DNA from: Patella vulgata
Lineage: Eukaryota > Mollusca > Gastropoda > Patellidae
Length of the DNA: 64,000 nucleotides
Reading direction: 5' to 3'
Assembly: GCF_932274485.2 (NCBI RefSeq)
Contig: NC_065882.2
Span: 9,097,390-9,161,389, forward strand
Part shown: positions 12,030 to 22,385 of the stretch, piece by piece
How the letters are laid out: each line of letters begins with the position of its first letter
Position numbering within the stretch: the stretch's first letter is position 1
The notes under the pieces: model-generated
Database searches by the model: none
Told to the model about the DNA's origin: nothing
The model's input: the letters and a program-made list of their open reading frames with translations, nothing else
Translations under genes and position numbers: made by a program

Positions 12030-12300
12030 TACACTGTAAATAATTTTTGTGTATTTTTACTGTAAATTGACTGGCAGAAAGTTACCAGTAAAATGACTGT
12101 ATTTTAACACTGACTTGTAAATTTACACCCTAGCGGTAGATTTGAATTTACAAACAGCATGTAAATTGAGTGAGTGTAAAATAACTTCGATGTAAATTTA
12201 CATTGTTCTTGTAAATAGAAAGTGAAGTAAATTTATATTCACTGTTGTAAATTACCTCAAAGTTATGTTACACTCACTGTAAATTTACTGTAAAAGACGC
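12030..12300. repeat. Low-complexity block rich in TGTAAATTTACA
   Basis: About a dozen TGTAAAT / ATTTACA words occur in both orientations, often as the palindrome TGTAAATTTACA. It could be the decayed inner part of a MITE. No terminal repeat was found. Confidence 0.5.
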
Positions 12301-13375
12301 ATTCTTTTTGAATATATTTTTAAAAAAAAATAACTTTTAATACAACAGCCCAGTAAGTTTTGCCGCATTGGAAAAAACATATTAGTAACGCTTTTTCAAC
12401 AAGCAATTGTTATACTTTTAGTGATTTGTAGTTTGCCAAATCACAATGTCATCGTACTGTTTTAAATTGTAGATTTTATTTTTTTTATTTTATTCATTCA
12501 TGTAAAACATTTATTACAGTTTTATAATAAAATGTATAAAACACTGAGTTCGAGTTTTGTCTAGCAAATGCCAACTGAAGTTATGGAAAATACGATAGTT
12601 CACAAGCAGTATCATAATACAGATGTGACGAGAAGCTAATATAAATAGGGTCTATACCCTATAAAAGTTTACAATAGTATACCGTAATCGAATTGTTTAC
12701 TGTCCTCGTGACATGGATTCAAATCACAAATCCGCCCAAGCTAGAAAACTGCAAATCCGAAGATCTTTGTTTATAAAAAAAATTTACTTTCCATTCAATA
12801 AATATTACAGTCATCTATTTTTGGATTAAAGGAAATTCATTCTCTTTTCCCCATAAATACAAATTGCCGTATTATTTAATGTATTCAAAGAATGCTTTTA
12901 TCCGCCATATGTAATATTGTCACCTGACATTGTTATGTTTTGTTTCGCTTGGGAAGCGTTTATTATACACGATAGAACTCTAGTATAGTAAGCCATAACT
13001 ATGAACAATATCATGTCCCAAATAAATAATCTATTTTGTAGATCTGCAATTTGTCACGTGATGGTCCGAACATTATTTGTATGGCTCTATTTGTTGATAC
13101 CGCTAATAATTTGTCATGGAAAAAAACTTCGCTTAGTAAACGAGGCAATTTTACCCAGCCTCATTCTGAACAAAATACCTCGTTCCAAAAACAGCAATTT
13201 AAAAATCCACGTTTCGGAACTCCAGACAAATGAGGCATTTTTTTTACCTCGTTACAACGTGGCAAAATGGAGGCAAAAATTTTAACACATTTTTGTCTCG
13301 TTTGGAAAGAAATGCCGAACGAGACATTCTGAGGTTTATAGTGTGACATTGTTTCTTTCCCATTCGTTATTTTTC
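12301..13375. other. Unassigned stretch
   Basis: AT-rich with poly-T/poly-A runs. A 94-codon open frame at 13001-13285 has no recognisable domain and overlaps other frames; I do not call a gene. Confidence 0.3.
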
Positions 13376-13860
13376 TCAAGAGCAGGCGAGGTCTATCTTA
13401 TAATGGGATCGAATCAAATCATTCACGTTTCAGCTAGAGCCTTTGTTGTTTTGTTTTTTTAATTTAGAGGTTCAATCGGTATTTTCAGCATCATTTTCTG
13501 GCAACCAAATCGATTCCACGGCACAGCAAGTGATAAAGAGATTGCACAGTCCTTGTTCAGTCAACAAGGTGATTCAATGAGCAAACTAGCGATCCTTTGC
13601 ACTATCAACTCAACAAATTAAGTAAAAGACCATATTGATTAATCAGAGTTACCGGAGGATTTAAAACACATCTGGATTTCAATTTTGTTACATCTAAGAA
13701 TCACATTTTTTATACGTCTGCACAACCCTCGTTTAATAATTTAATTAAAAGATAGCCACGTAAAACATCGAATACGCCCACACAGCAGCTGCAGCTAATC
13801 CGAAAGGACAACTTAGATGTTAAGCAAATTTGATGAGGATGTAGGCTCCCTGAAGATATC
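13376..13860 (+). repeat. Dispersed repeat R, copy 1
   Basis: Matches 52250-53657 in the same order: CAAGAGCAG near 13378, the ATCATTCACGTTTCAGC segment, the GATTGCACAGTCCTTG segment, then GCCCACACAGCAGCTGCA and GATGTAGGCTCCCTGAAG. This copy lacks the three insertions found in the second copy, so it serves as an empty-site reference. Confidence 0.8.
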
Positions 13861-14125
13861 TTGAACGGTTTATGAGATATGCTCAGGAAACAAAATTATA
13901 CGCCAAAAGTCAAATTTGTTTCCATGAAAACACAAAAAATATAAATCCCAGAAATTCCTAAATAACAAAAGGCACAAATACTGTTGATGTGTGTGCAAAG
14001 TTTCAGAAAGATACCTTGAACGGTTTATGACCATGCTCTGGAAACGAAATCGGACGGACGGACCCCATTTCAATATCCCTCCCTTACTTCGTTCGGCGCG
14101 GGATACAAATGCGCCATACATTGTT
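13861..14125. repeat. Dispersed repeat with GGACGGACGGACC motif
   Basis: Contains two related pieces, TATCTTGAACGGTTTATGA (near 13857) and TACCTTGAACGGTTTATGA (near 14012), each followed by a GCTC(A/T)GGAAAC piece, then a run of CGGACGGACG. This looks like a tandem, repeat-derived segment. Confidence 0.5.
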
Positions 14126-14647
14126 CTGTGGATGAAGAGGGGGGGGGGCAATGATGGAGATCGATCACGGGACCTCCAGGTTAGCGAGCCAATGTATTGC
14201 TCATTCATCAAAAGCGGCTTCCATCCATTAAAGGACAATATGTGATAGAACTGGTTAAATACATCCCAAATATAATTTTAACACAGAGATCATTGCTACG
14301 GGAGATGTGTAACAAGCACGGGAAGACACGAGAAGTGACGCCAAACATGACAAACACGAGTTATCCTTCCATATAACTGATTGAATTAACGAGCGATGAA
14401 CACGCGATCGAATTTCATTTCACTGATAATTCAGTTGAAGATGAAAAATTATTATTATAGCAGTTGTCGCATTCACAGGCCAATTGTTAATAGATAGACC
14501 GACAGGGTAACAGCGATGAAAATCGAGACTGCGCTATTCTTCTGTCAAAACTTCAATATATTCCCTTTTCATTATCTATTGTATCTATATCTTACATTAT
14601 GCGTTTTAAAGCCAAAATCCATAATTACGAAAAATAATTACAGTTAA

Positions 14648-14985
14648 TTATGCAAGAGCTAAATCTGCCTATTGCAGGTCTTTCTCTAGGCCTGAAATGT
14701 TTTCCAAAGTATTAATTAGACATTAATTAACTGATCCAGGCCTTAATCATCTTTCGATTAGAATGGTTCAGCGATACTTTGATTTAATCAAATATGGAGG
14801 ACCAAGACTTAGCTTCGATCAACCGTAGAACGGTGGTTGAAATTATTGCACACGCCTGTCGAACCTTCAAAGGCTAATATCTTCGCTTGCAATAGCGTAA
14901 TTTGAATGAAATTTTACATTATCTATTTTCGAATTATTATAGCAAGAATGGCTAGCTCTTTATCTACATCTTACATAATGTATCT
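14648..14985. mobile_element. MITE, TTAA family, copy 1
   Basis: Starts with TTATGCAAGAGCTAAATCTG and ends with TACATAATGTATCT, flanked by TTAA at 14644-14647 and 14986-14989. It shares the inner piece AGGCCTGAAATG...ATTAGACATTAATTAACT with the copy at 41403-41798. It has no coding capacity. Confidence 0.75.
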
Positions 14986-14989
14986 TTAA

Positions 14990-15200
14990 TCACTTAGCTA
15001 TTATCAAAACAATAAACTGTAAATCCAAATATTTATTGCTTGAGCGTGGCATGCGCCATGAACAATAGGGAACAATCCTTGGGGTATAAGGAATAAGTAT
15101 GCAAAGTTTCAAGACAATCAAGAATTGTGCCCTGTAGGCGACCCACATACCCATACAGACGGGCGACGGCAATAGGTGGACGTATAAAAAGTCAGTGAAA
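14990..15200. repeat. Dispersed repeat G, uninterrupted copy
   Basis: Contains GGGGTATAAGGAATAAGTATG followed by AAGAATTGTGCCCTGTAGGC and GGGCGACGGCAAT. It is the empty-site counterpart of 53790-55290, where a mariner sits between AAGGAATA and AGTATGC. Confidence 0.8.
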
Positions 15201-15574
15201 ATACACACCTGGAACTAAATGTGAAAGAAAAAGATGAGACAAAAGCCGGATCGTTGCGTGAGAGATATATATATATATTATACTAAGCAGCATAAGAAAC
15301 GTCGGGTTGGTATGCTACTCTGAATAGACGCATTGCATAACACTTGTGAAATGTTTTTATTGTATATTTGTGACATCTTCAACTTTACCTGAGCAATAAG
15401 GCTCCTTCCTAAACACAGAACTGAACTCAGGAAACGTTCTCCAAAACGCAACCTGGCTTCTGAGATGGTAATGTGTTCTCCATGATTTTCATGTAACTCA
15501 TGTTGCACGTGCTGTTTTCCGGGTCCAGCCCAAGAAAATGCACCCCATACCTGGTTGAATCATTCACATTACAA

Positions 15575-16400
15575 CATCAGCAACATGCCACAACAGCTCA
15601 GAGGAAACAGGCGCTTGGAAGAATCGACGCTAGCCACACTGCCCAAACCGTTACCATTCACTTCCAGGTCAATGTTCCGACCATCTACAGGCTTCAGCAA
15701 CGCTTTCGGGCCACCAACACCACGGATGATTGCCCCCAAACTGGTAGACCAAGGGTAACCACAAGACCGCCATTGTGCGACAGCACGTGTAGAATCCCTT
15801 CACACAGGCATCTGAGACAGCACGTCAGACAGTGGGAACACACGAAAGACCCATCAGTACCGATACAGTACGCCGATCCTCACCCCTCGCCATGAACGTC
15901 TACAGTTTGCCCAACAACACAAGACCTGTTCTGTTCAGATGAGAGTCGGTATTGCGTATCAACTGCAGATGGCAGGACCAGAATAAGGCGTCGACGTGGC
16001 CAGCGTCATTCTGACCAATGTGTCATGGAACGGGACTCATGGGGAGGTCCAAACATAACGCTTTGGGGGTGGAATTGGTCTGAAACAGAGAGTGGGTCTT
16101 GTGGTGTTCAAAAATCTTGGTAGAGGGAGAGAGACGGCATTACAGCAGTGCGCTAGATCGATCTAGCTCTCAGACCCAGCTTCATACCACATTTCGCACA
16201 GCAGAACGGTGTCGACGTTAAACCAGATTGAACATCTTTGGGATGAAATTCAGAGGAGACTTAAAAAAGTCGTACCGAGACTAAACACAGCAGGTGGATT
16301 GTGCTAGGCTTTTCTGAGAGTGTGGTTCCAGGTGCCATGGCGTTCATCAATTGTCTGGCCCACTCAATGTACAGGCGCTGCGCTGCTGTTTACTGACACT
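15575..16400 (+). pseudogene. Tc1-like transposase remnant
   Basis: Pieces of a Tc1/mariner-superfamily transposase read in several frames. The helix-turn-helix region is near 15600-15760 (ALGRIDASHTAQTV, TIYRLQQRF, TGRPRVTT). The catalytic core piece near 15925 encodes a FRSDESRYC-like motif, with the TDESR-type D region decayed. A WGGPNITLWGW-like piece lies near 16040, and the end LNQIEHLWDEIQRRL near 16219-16265 carries the E of the DDE triad. Frameshifts and stops are numerous. AGCAGCATAAGAAACG near 15290 could be the left terminal repeat, but I found no matching right end. Confidence 0.7.
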
Positions 16401-16574
16401 CGCGGTGAACACTCCAGATACTGGTGTATAGACTCTAACCCTTCTCGTAATGTCTTGGAATTGTGGTGAATTAATCCCTAATACTGTTCACAAAAAATTG
16501 CTTTGATCCATTTAGTAAGTCGTTTTTTAGAATGATTTGATTAAAGTGCCTCTCTGATTTTGAAATTGTGCTAA

Positions 16575-16740
16575 CGTGTACGTTTACGTGTACAATGTAT
16601 ACACGAGACCTCGGTTTTCCGCCACACCCGAACGACTGTACGTCCTCCCCCACTGACAAGGAGAAACCATACCGGAAAGTCCCAAGAACTTTCTCGGTCA
16701 ACGCAGGGATCAAACAAGTCACCCTAGAAGCATTGACGTG
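16575..16740 (-). mobile_element. SINE-A copy, old and partial
   Basis: Diverged head and body: ACTTTCTCGGTCAACGCAGG and CGAGACCTCGGTTTTCCG are recognisable against the intact copy at 57515-57887. The 3' tail is missing. Confidence 0.65.
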
Positions 16741-16894
16741 GTCTCCGCTACATTTGGTACATTTATCGAGAGCCGCAAAAGAATAATTTGTAGTACATAT
16801 CTTTATTATATGTATTGACATTGAAATAGTCATTGAACATCAAGTAATCAACTTTGATTAATCTATACTCGGTCATTTATCGCTCTCGCCCAAT

Positions 16895-17110
16895 TAGAAC
16901 CAAAGTTATCCTGTCCCATGCTCTCAACCAATCAAATTGCTTATCTCTGCTTAGCATAACTGGAAAATGCGCATGATCGAACTCTTGTCAAGGCATTCAC
17001 ATATTGGACTCTTGCACCAAGTTTGAACATTCTAGCTCAATTAGAAGGAGAGTTATTATCCCAAAAAGTGTGACGGACAGATTGAAAGACGAAGGACAAT
17101 AATGCATAAA
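16895..17110 (-). repeat. Satellite B monomer, isolated copy
   Basis: Matches the array at 21275-22385 in reverse orientation (CCAATCAAATTGCTTATC near 16926) and matches 62560-62760 closely in the same orientation. It ends with a GTGACGGACAGAT piece and an AATAATGCATAAAC piece. Confidence 0.75.
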
Positions 17111-17376
17111 CTATATGTTCAGGGGTAACGTGGCACCGGTGAAACCCGTCATTATTGCATCGCAGTTCTAGTTTTTTATTGTCTTTATTGAGAAATTCAA
17201 ACATTGTGATGGGGCCGTTATTGAATATTCCAAACCACTATAATGATTTCTATTAAGAACGGCTGATTAAAATATACACGCTAACCTGGTTGGGCATAAA
17301 GACCGCATAATGCATAAATAATGATATTTGGGACCAAATTGTCAGTTGTTATTCAATAAATATTGAGTTTTTGTGA

Positions 17377-17523
17377 TAACTTCTTGTTACATGTTGTCAC
17401 AATAAATGACACAACCATTGCAACATTTCTTGTACATGGTAGTACTGGTTTGTGTACACCGCGACCACTTGGTTTACAGATCATTGTTGGTAACTTCTTG
17501 TTACATGGTGTCACAATAAATGA
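17377..17523. repeat. 33-bp direct repeat upstream of the lectin start
   Basis: The 33 bases at 17377-17409 recur at 17491-17523 with one mismatch, 114 bp apart. They end about 145 bp before the first-exon ATG. The role is unknown; the position is compatible with a promoter-proximal element, but no TATA box or initiator was established. Confidence 0.6.
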
Positions 17524-17667
17524 AATTTAGTTTGCACACCACTGTTTATCTGATATGCGTCTAGTTTCATGGCGAGACATACTTAGGCATTGACTAAACC
17601 ATGAAGATATGAAGTGTACAATTACATGTGTTTCTTGGACTATCATAGATCAAAACAAAAGTTAAAT

Positions 17668-17953
17668 ATGAATAAACTTGTAGTGATTTTGATTTTTGTA
17701 GTGTGTATTTTCCGGATAGTTTCAACAAACTACGTACAGCTTTATACAGATAAGATTGTTAAATTTGCTGCAACTACCACGTCAGAGTCAAGCAGCTCAA
17801 TAGAGTGTGCTCTAGTATGTCGAATAAACCACCCCTGTGTTTCGTACGCCTACCATCCAGGAAGAGCTCACTGCTACCTTTACGATCGAGTTATTCATCC
17901 GGCAGACACCACAAATGTTGATGAAGGCATCCAAACATATACTTCTGATTTTG
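17668..17953 (+). CDS. Secreted fucolectin/PAN-type lectin, exon 1 (signal peptide and PAN-like segment)
   Basis: First coding exon of a secreted lectin-like protein. The ATG at 17668 is chosen because it starts a clean signal peptide (MNKLVVILIFVVCIFRIVS). The in-frame ATG at 17614 would put a hydrophilic stretch in front of it. After the signal come about 75 residues with cysteines in CALVCRINHPCVSYAYH and HCYLYD, the pattern of a short PAN/apple-like module (C-X3-C-X5-C-X3-Y, then C-X-L). The exon ends in TTTG at 17953, followed by the donor GTAAGT, and leaves phase 1. Exon 2 (38832) starts in the matching phase. The link to exons 2 and 3 is inferred from phase, domain order and strand; no transcript evidence is available. 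Other exons in the long intron cannot be excluded. Confidence 0.75.
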
Positions 17954-18069
17954 GTAAGTTCCACACACCCCCTACAACTTGCTGACCCGTATTTATAGCT
18001 TTATTCAGGAATTGTCTTTGGTTTTATAGTTTTGTCATCACTATTTCGGCTCCGTTCGGTATTGGCTTG

Positions 18070-18388
18070 TATCGGTCCCAGGCTAAGTTTTGTAAGATGC
18101 TAGTCTGGGTGTCGCGGGTTTGCTCTCGGTGTTGACCGACATAGTTCATCGAGATTTTCCGGTGCAGGACGGATGGCCTGACAATGCCACCTGTCTTGTT
18201 GTTCGAATGGGACGAAAAATCGAGGTCCTGTGTGCACGTAAAGATCCTTTGGCAGTCGGAATTTGATCCAAGAGTAGGCCGTAGCGCCGCTGACCAGGCA
18301 AAATGTTCATCATAGCACACTGTTTAGCGTATACCCGTCTTCATTAGCACAGTCGGGGCAAAACAGTGGGATGTTAAACACCATTTCC
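18070..18388 (+). mobile_element. SINE-A copy, diverged
   Basis: Head with TAGTCTGG...TGTCGCGGGTTTGC in place of the B box, body with GGACGGATGGCCTGACAA and AGTAGGCCGTAGCGCCGCTG, and end GATGTTAAACACCATTTC. Many substitutions indicate an old insertion. Confidence 0.8.
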
Positions 18389-18389
18389 G

Positions 18390-19625
18390 TAACTTTATTT
18401 CACGGAGTATGGCCCATGATTGTACGAAATTTCAGTTTGGGCTTGTTGACACTCTATAGAGGTCACAATTTTGTATCCGATTTGGATTAAATGTATGTTT
18501 ATAGGCATAGCCCAAATGTCTTGGTTCCTTACCATATTAGCGCATATCTGGCAGTAACTTCCTGGGTTATGGCACCTGCTTGTACCAAAAATCACGTCTT
18601 TAGTTCGAGGTCCCTCTAGAGGTCACAATTTTTACCTAATTTCAAATACCGTGAAAATCGGACGGAAACTGTCCCGACAAAGTGGCCGCTCGCTCCTTGT
18701 ACACAAATAGTGTAAAATTATGGAAGTTGTAGACTCTATTAGTCACAATTTTTATCCGATTTTGATGAAGTTTTTAGCTTGTTGACACTCTAGAAGCCTC
18801 ATTTTTTTTATCCAATTGTAAAAACTGTTTTAAGTATATTACTCTTGCATTCTAATGATGGTCGAGTTTGATTTTATTGAAAATCGGACCGAAACTACAC
18901 AACGAAATGGTCGCTCCTTGTACGCAAATAGTGCAAAAGTATGTAATACTCTAGAGGTCCGATTTTGATGAAACATATATGTTTATATCCCAACGCGGTG
19001 GTTGAATGAGTGGTTAACCAGTGGACATTAGTTGCTTGATTGGAATTGGGGTTTGACACCTAAATTAAGCTTTGAAGTTGCTGTATTCACAAACTTGAAT
19101 AGCTGGCAAACGCGTTTGCGGCCGTCAAATTTTCCAATTTATCTTTCGTTGGCAGGGCGGGGCTACATGGTAAGCTCCGCTCCTCCGTCTCCCGCAGAAG
19201 ACTGGCGCCGCCATCTATAAATAACCCAAAATTATTTCGAGGTCTGACCCCCTCCCTCAGCAACAGTCATTGAGGCCATTCGCGTATGCATATATTTGAG
19301 CGGTTTTAAAATCGGATCAAAATTGTAACTTCTAGTACGAACACAAGCTAAAACACGATTTCTCGTACGATTAGTGGTCATAATCTAGGAAGTTACGTCC
19401 CGATATGCGCGAATATCAAAAGGAATCGAGGCCTTTGGATGGTAAACATATTTCAAGTTTCGTCAAAATCGGATACCAAATGTGACCTCGAGTGTCCACA
19501 AGATTAAAAAAAACAACTTGCTTTTTAGTACAATCAGGGGCGATTATTGGTGAAGTTACACCCCGATAATGCCTATATCGAACGGAACTGAGATCTTTGG
19601 GATATAAACCCATATTTTAAAGATG
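18390..19625. repeat. Satellite A array (GTGACCTCTAGAG family), locus 1
   Basis: Degenerate units containing TCTAGAGGTCACAATTTTTAT, AAAATCGGA and CCATAATTCAGGAAGTTAC-like words, mostly on the minus strand to about 18985 and on the plus strand after 19300. It is interrupted at 18987-19245 by unrelated sequence with a tRNA-like start. Confidence 0.75.
18987..19245 (+). mobile_element. Possible third tRNA-derived SINE
   Basis: The insert in the satellite starts AACGCGGTGGTTGAATGAGTGGTTA (A-box-like, near 18992) and has GGGGTTTGACACC (B-box-like, near 19048). No second copy is in the window and no target duplication was established, so the identity is tentative. Confidence 0.3.
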
Positions 19626-20152
19626 GGTTCCCGCGTACAAACTGTGGTGATATATATGGACTAAAAACATATTCAAACTAATTAATGTGTCATAATTTTG
19701 CTTCAAATCCTTCTCAAACACTGTAATTGCGAAGGAATGTCCTGCTATAAAAATTCGATCAAACCAGGTCATGTTTACGTCACGTGACTTACCTCTCTTG
19801 GAAGTCAGAGGAGAATTCATTCCATACATAAGACGATGTTGTCTTTAATCGTTTACTATTTATTACAAATATCGAATCCTAATTAATTTCTCGTATCAAA
19901 AATAAAGTATACATAATTCCCTCAAAACTTGTTGCTTTCAGTCACAAAACCGCTTAAAATGTCGATGCCACTAATTGCAATCGATTGCGGGAAGGTAAAA
20001 CCTGTGCCACTACATTAAGTATCTGCAATTGGCTTTCTCACAGTCGCATTGGTTCACGATTCCGCTTGTTGTGCAGCTATTGCTTTCGCCAAACCAAATT
20101 GCACGCAGTCGCATCGGATTGCAAGGGCTACATAAAGCCTAACTCGAAACGA

Positions 20153-20445
20153 TATGGAAGGGTATCGCTGCCAATATCAAATGGTCTGCGACAATGTCGT
20201 TTCCATTGATAATATGTAAAAAATACAATGTACAAAGTCCTAATAAAGTCAAGATACCTCTAAGGCAAGAGTTAAATGTAAAACCTCTAATGTTAAGTGT
20301 CTAATGACAAATGTTTTGTTAGAAAATGACGTGTCTACATTTTACATCTCTTACATTACATTTCACATTTGCGCTCTGGCACATCAGTGACATCTCATTT
20401 GTCCTTCACGCTTTCTGCACAGCATCAATTTTCAAATGCAATTTT
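20153..20445 (+). mobile_element. Long-arm element, partial copy 1 (left arm)
   Basis: Starts TATGGAAGGGTATCGCTGCC and follows the left arm of the complete element at 58307-59861 up to the GCACAGCATCAA segment. It carries an uninterrupted AATGTTAAGTGT site, where the copy at 36310 holds a MITE. Confidence 0.8.
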
Positions 20446-20530
20446 TTTTTCACTATAAATAAATGGGAAATTGGGGAACAGGCAAAATGCCTGTCAGACC
20501 CCTATCCCTATTTAAAATACAAATTATATA

Positions 20531-20670
20531 CTAATAATGAAAAGCAGTACATACAATATATACTAATAATGGAAAGCAGTATATACAATATATACAACCC
20601 TTACTTAGTTGAATACACCTAAAGTATTATAGTATGTAATAATAATAATAATATTAATAATAACAACTAT
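20531..20670. repeat. 31-bp tandem pair and AAT microsatellite
   Basis: Two copies of ACTAATAATGNAAAGCAGTA plus ATACAATATAT at about 20531-20595, then an (AAT)n run at 20637-20670. The run lies just past the 3' end of the minus-strand LINE fragment and may be its tail. Confidence 0.65.
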
Positions 20671-20676
20671 AATAGT

Positions 20677-21085
20677 TTAAAATCGTTTAGTTAAATTGAA
20701 ATATGATTGAACTGTTGTAAAGATAAGGTTATTAATTCCGTTTGTGAATGCATGCAACCCGTACAGTAGAGTTTTGCTGTTCTTATATTCATCAGATAAT
20801 GTAGAAATGTTATTTCGTCGAAAAGTATTGAATTTTGGACAGTGTAAAAGATAGTGTTCGCTATCCTCGAAAGGGTGACTGACCACAATTGCAAGCTGGA
20901 TTTTCAGAGCTTTACTGGGCAAATGGTAAACAAAATAATTCTTAGAAGAAACATATGTTATATGTTTCTGATTAGGGCATTGGCAGGGCTTTCTATAAGG
21001 GATCATTTCGTTGACCCCAAAATCAGGTTAACTTTTCCATTTGACCTCAAACAGTTCACTGGGATTATAAGCTGGTAGGGTTTTT
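20677..21085 (-). pseudogene. LINE ORF2 C-terminal fragment (different family)
   Basis: The minus-strand frame from about 20890 to the stop at 20677 carries DSEHYLLHCPKFNTFRRN, then LLYGLHAF, NNLIFTTVQSYF and a terminal TKRF. This is the pattern typical of the C-terminal end of many non-LTR reverse transcriptases (E-x-x-H-x-L-x-x-C-x-x-F-x-x-x-R, ending V-Q-x-F-I-x-x-T-x-R-F). The upstream part is frame-broken. It is a 5'-truncated copy; the clade was not assigned. Confidence 0.55.
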
Positions 21086-21274
21086 AGGTAGATTCAAAGA
21101 AAACAACTAGTTTGCCACAAATCTGTGTATTATTCATAAATGTGGCATTAAATTCAAAAAAGTTATGAGACATCAAAGATGATAAACATTACGAGAAAAT
21201 ACAGCAACGAAAGTTGAAGTATGCACACAGTAGCAATTGTGATTTAATGAATGGATTTAAAGATAATACAAGCC

Positions 21275-22385
21275 AACAGTTGAGCTAGAATTTTCAAACT
21301 TAGGATAGGTGGTTATTGGGTCAATGCCTTGATGCAGTTCGAAGATGAGCATTTTCTGCTTAGGGTAAGCAGAGATAAGCAATTTGATTGGTTGATGCTC
21401 TAGGACACGATAACTTTAGTTCTAATTAAGTGAGTGATGAAACCTGGTGTGTAGTTTCATTACAATAATAAGTTGACTAAGGTCGATAATAAGCATTTCC
21501 TGCTCAGGGTAAGCAGAGAGAGAGAGAGAGAAATGGGGTTTAACGTCCACTCGACACAGACGGGGTCATTTCGGGACTAACATATGGTTTAATTTTATTT
21601 CAATAATTCGCTTGCGCGTAGGGATCTTTAGCAGTGGGAGGAAACCGGAGGACCAGGAGAAAACCCACGAGGTTGGACAGGCGATCCTACTCCTTGTCAC
21701 GTACAACCGGGGATTTGAAACCACGCCAGTTGACTCAATGACAGGCTTTATGATACAGCACGCACGTGCTAACCATTTGGCGACCCAACCCCCCCAGGGT
21801 AAGCAGAGCGATAAGCAATTTGATTGGCCGAGACTTTGGAACACAATAACTCTCCTTCTAATTGAGCTAGAACTTGGTGTAGACAGGCAATGCCTTGAAG
21901 GAGTTCGAAGATGAGAATTTTCTGCTTAGGGTAAGCAGAGGTAAGTAATTTGATTGGTTGATGCTTTGGGACACGATAACTTTAGTTCTAATTAAGTGGG
22001 AGTGGGGACACTTGGTGTATAGTTTTATCACATCATTTCCTTGACTAAGTTTAATAATGAACATTTTCTGTTCAGGGCAAGCAGAACGATAAGCAATTTG
22101 ATTGGTCATGACCTTGGAACACAATAACTCGCTTTCCAATTGAGGTAGAATGTTCAAACTTGGTGTAGGCATTCATTAGGTGACCGCCTTGATAGAGTTC
22201 GACGATAAACATTGTCTGCTTACTGTAAGCAGAGCTAAGCAATCTGATTGGTCGATGTGTTGGTTATAATTAAGCGAAAGTGATGAAACCGAGTAAAGAT
22301 TCATTATATCATTACCTTGACTAAGTTCGATGATGAGAATTTTCTGCCTCGGCTGAGGAACGATAAGCAATTTGATTGGTCAAGA
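21275..22385 (+). repeat. Satellite B array, alternating units of about 130 and 150 bp
   Basis: Six units, each centred on CAATTTGATTGG (at 21380, 21816, 21946, 22094, 22240 and 22368, with small variants). After subtracting the SINE insertion, the spacings alternate at about 155, 130, 148, 146 and 128, and two sub-types can be told apart (one with GGACACGATAACTTTAG, the other with GGAACACAATAACTC). This suggests a dimeric higher-order repeat of about 280 bp. Single monomers occur at 16895 and 62560. Confidence 0.85.
21516..21796 (-). mobile_element. SINE-B copy
   Basis: Second tRNA-derived SINE family. On the minus strand the head is GGGGGGTTGGGTCGCCAAAT with GGTTAGC (A box) and GGTTTCAAATCCCCGG (B box). 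The body has TGGGTTTTCTCC and CCTCCCACTGCTAAAGA. The 3' end is GACGTTAAACCCCATTTC plus (TC)n. It is inserted in the satellite B array. Confidence 0.85.

Noticed and set aside
13001-13285. 94-codon open frame with a hydrophobic start that could pass for a signal peptide
   Set aside because: A second overlapping frame is equally open, composition is like the flanks, and no domain or splice site supports it.
14990-15208. 72-codon minus-strand frame
   Set aside because: Lies in dispersed repeat G, also present at 53790-55290 without coding constraint.
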